Source: Marinobacter sp. DY40_1A1
GTDB lineage: Bacteria; Pseudomonadota; Gammaproteobacteria; Pseudomonadales; Oleiphilaceae
Direction: 5' to 3'
Length of the DNA stretch: 64,000 bases
Assembly: GCF_016597815.1 (NCBI RefSeq)
Contig: NZ_VCHA01000002.1
Coordinates: 1-64,000, forward strand
This document shows, piece after piece, positions 62,323-64,000 of the stretch. The translations under genes were made by a program, and so were the position numbers. A model generated the notes under the pieces. The model was not told the origin of the DNA and did no database searches. It saw nothing but the letters and a program-made list of their open reading frames with translations. Each line of letters starts with the position of its first letter. Positions within the stretch are counted from its first letter, which is position 1.

Positions 62323-63401
62323 CAGCGCACCTCCACGGCATCACCGTCTGCAAGGCGCGTCATACCTGCATAAACCACTTGATCGCCGGGTTCCAGCTCA
62401 CCTGTCCGCACCACAACGCGCTCACCTACAACACGCTCAACCTGTATGGGAACTCGCCGGGCAATGCCCTCACGTACCCGAAATACCGTCATGCCATCAG
62501 CGCTGCGGAGCACGGACAAAAGCGGCACTGTCATGGCTGATTCCCGAGTGGGTGTAATACCCACTTCAACAGGCTCACCGGTATCCAGGGTATTGATCGG
62601 CAAGCTAACCAGAACCGGATGCAACTCACCCCGGATAGCGCCCGCCTGAGCAATTTCAACAACCGAGCCAAGTACCGGAGCCTCAATTCGATTCTGCACA
62701 GACCATACCGGCAATTCTTCATCTACCGCAACATGGGCGAGCAGGTAGGCAGGCACCCGTACCTCTACTTCCTTACCTTCAGGAGAAGACAGACGCATTA
62801 CCGGTTGGCCGGCCGCTACAAACTCGTCTCTTTCGACCAGTAGCGCTTCCACACGACCACCAAACGGCGCTCGCAAAGCACTTTCTTCCAACAGTTGAGC
62901 GGCCTCAGCCAATGCGGCCTGGGCTGTTGCTACGCTGGCCTTCAACGAATCCCGGCGAGCCGCAATCTGCTCAAGGTTTTGCTCTGAAACAACACCCCGC
63001 TCGTGCAGACGACTCGAACGCTCCCACTCACGCTTGGCTTGATCATAACGGGTGTTCAACTCGTCCAGCTTGGCTTTTGCCGAATCTCGCGCCGGTTCCA
63101 ACGCCGGATTGTAAACTCGCGCCAACAAGTCGCCGGCGGCGACGGTCTGGCCCAATTCCACTGCCCGTTCCCGAAGCGTTCCGCTAACCTGGAAGGTAAG
63201 CGTTGCACGCTGGGTTGACCTTACAATGCCGGAAAAACGCAGGGTGATTTCCTGAGCTTCGCCACCCGTAACCTCTGAAACACGCACCGAAACCACATGC
63301 CCACCCGAGGCAGCGGGGGCATCATCAGCCAGGCAACCAGATAAAAACAGGCCGCAGGCAGCAAGAAATAAAAGGGCAGCAGGGGTACGCGATGGTGTCA
63401 T
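62322..63401 (-). CDS. RND efflux periplasmic adaptor lipoprotein
   Basis: A 359-residue membrane fusion protein: lipobox LSGC near residue 23 anchors it to the inner membrane. A lipoyl half-motif (TLTFQVSGTLRERAVELGQTVAAGDLLARV), a coiled-coil hairpin (about residues 110-180), the second lipoyl half (LRAPFGGRVEALLVERDEFVAAGQPVMRL) and a beta-barrel follow. It links the RND pump to an outer-membrane channel, which is not encoded here. Confidence 0.92.
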   Translation of the reverse strand: MTPSRTPAALLFLAACGLFLSGCLADDAPAASGGHVVSVRVSEVTGGEAQEITLRFSGIVRSTQRATLTFQVSGTLRERAVELGQTVAAGDLLARVYNPALEPARDSAKAKLDELNTRYDQAKREWERSSRLHERGVVSEQNLEQIAARRDSLKASVATAQAALAEAAQLLEESALRAPFGGRVEALLVERDEFVAAGQPVMRLSSPEGKEVEVRVPAYLLAHVAVDEELPVWSVQNRIEAPVLGSVVEIAQAGAIRGELHPVLVSLPINTLDTGEPVEVGITPTRESAMTVPLLSVLRSADGMTVFRVREGIARRVPIQVERVVGERVVVRTGELEPGDQVVYAGMTRLADGDAVEVR

Positions 63402-63472
63402 AAAGTATCCTTTCGTCCGTGCTCAAGTTGTTGTTGATACCGCTTCCTGCGGAAATCCGGGGCGTTAAGCCC

Positions 63473-63503
63473 GACATGATGTCATTCTTTGACATTATGT
63501 CAA
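63473..63503. promoter_or_regulatory. Tandem palindromic operator of the TetR regulator
   Basis: GACAT-G-ATGTC (63473-63483) and GACAT-T-ATGTC (63491-63501) are palindromes 18 bases apart centre to centre; the second extends to TTGACAT-T-ATGTCAA (63489-63503). The same TTGACA (63489-63494) can act as a -35 with a TTTCAT -10 (63512-63517) for the rightward regulator, so binding would repress it. The site also sits 72 bases upstream of the pump adaptor gene. Two half-turn-spaced sites suit two TetR dimers. Confidence 0.7.
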
Positions 63504-63565
63504 TAATCAGCTTTCATTCTCCAATTGAAAAATTAACCGTTGAAAGAGCCTGACGAGAGAACCCG

Positions 63566-64000
63566 ATGACTGAACCGCTGAAAACACGCCGTGAACGGGA
63601 AAAACAGGCCCGCTACGACACGATTCTGGACGCCGCTGAACGGGTCTTTTCAGAGAAGGGCTACGAACGCACCTCCATGGATGACATTGCCCGCACGGCA
63701 AGCCTGAGCCGGGCTCTACTGTATGTCTACTTCAAAGATAAGGCGGCAATTCAACGGGGCATCATGCTGCGTGCAGGGCATAGCTTGTATGAACGCTTCA
63801 GAAAGGCACGGCTGACTGCCGATACGGGGCTGGCGCAAATTCGCGCTATGGGGGAATCCTATTATCGTTTCTATCTGGATGAGCCAGATTATTTCTCTGC
63901 CCTCACCAAAGCCTCCACCGCTATGGCTGAGGCAGATGAAACCCAAGCCAAAGAAATGCTTTGCTCAAAGACAGAGCTGATGGCGCTGATGACTGAGGCC
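63566..64000 (+). CDS. TetR family regulator (partial, cut by window end)
   Basis: An open frame of 145 codons from the ATG at 63566 runs off the right edge. It begins MTEPLKTRREREKQARYDTI, then the TetR HTH: DAAERVFSEKGYERTSMDDIARTASLSRALLYVYFKDKAAI read in parts (about residues 22-62). The C-terminal ligand domain starts after residue 70 and is incomplete. Divergent to the MFP-RND operon with a tandem operator between, it is the likely local repressor. The inducer is unknown. Confidence 0.9.
   Translation, partial: MTEPLKTRREREKQARYDTILDAAERVFSEKGYERTSMDDIARTASLSRALLYVYFKDKAAIQRGIMLRAGHSLYERFRKARLTADTGLAQIRAMGESYYRFYLDEPDYFSALTKASTAMAEADETQAKEMLCSKTELMALMTEA

Noticed and set aside
1..64000. 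CRISPR array, rRNA, insertion sequence or riboswitch
   Set aside because: No regularly spaced repeats, rRNA segments, transposase genes or recognisable aptamer leaders were seen anywhere in the window.

Overview
The window reads as chromosomal DNA of a marine gammaproteobacterium. Gene content and order (sufBCDSA-sufT-sufE, secB-yibN/gpmI-envC-ctpA-yibQ, hisBHAF, fabA-fabB, cca-folM) and protein style resemble Marinobacter and its relatives. That assignment is by recall of families, not by a search. Coding density is high, moderate GC is seen throughout, and there is no insertion sequence, prophage, CRISPR array or rRNA operon. One tRNA gene (Phe, GAA) is present.

Layout. 1-9.6 kb: an attC-like palindrome at the left edge, a nitrate/nitrite transporter pair around a universal stress protein with an ANR/FNR box, a voltage-gated cation channel with an unusually acidic filter, a methyltransferase, sirB-like/nnrS sharing a palindromic operator candidate, fabA-fabB, and a stand-alone AraC-type DNA-binding domain. 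9.7-17.5 kb: trhP and a complete seven-gene suf Fe-S operon preceded by an IscR-type box overlapping the promoter. 17.5-24.7 kb: flgT and flgP, a TraF-like outer-membrane barrel, cca, folM, a thiolase, trmL. 24.7-34.4 kb: secB, a cysteine-less rhodanese, gpmI-envC-ctpA-yibQ, and convergent hisBHAF. 34.5-45.7 kb: asmA-mutY-yggX, tRNA-Phe, a stress protein/diguanylate cyclase pair, a fatty-acid-hydroxylase family protein, a 51-residue basic protein that is easily missed, a globin, a SulP transporter and a Bcr/CflA exporter. 45.9-54.8 kb: a glycolate-type locus (glcC regulator, TRAP transporter, glcG, glcD, glcE, glcF) with two GntR operators. 55-59.3 kb: a basic amino acid ABC transporter with astE. 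59.3-64 kb: an RND pump, its adaptor, and a TetR regulator cut by the window end.

How it fits together. The glc locus joins uptake and oxidation of a 2-hydroxy acid, probably glycolate or lactate, under one regulator. The aot-like transporter plus astE points to arginine/ornithine catabolism. The nitrate transporters and NnrS suggest life at low oxygen. The TetR-MFP-RND set is a self-contained efflux module.

The least explained signal is a pair of large stem-loops at 47166-47268 (inside the glc operon) and 58108-58217 (between the ABC permease and astE). Their cores are related to each other and contain GCCATCCATGGC, but their 25-28 bp arms have nothing in common except that each pair is self-complementary. 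They look like two members of a dispersed structured repeat family.
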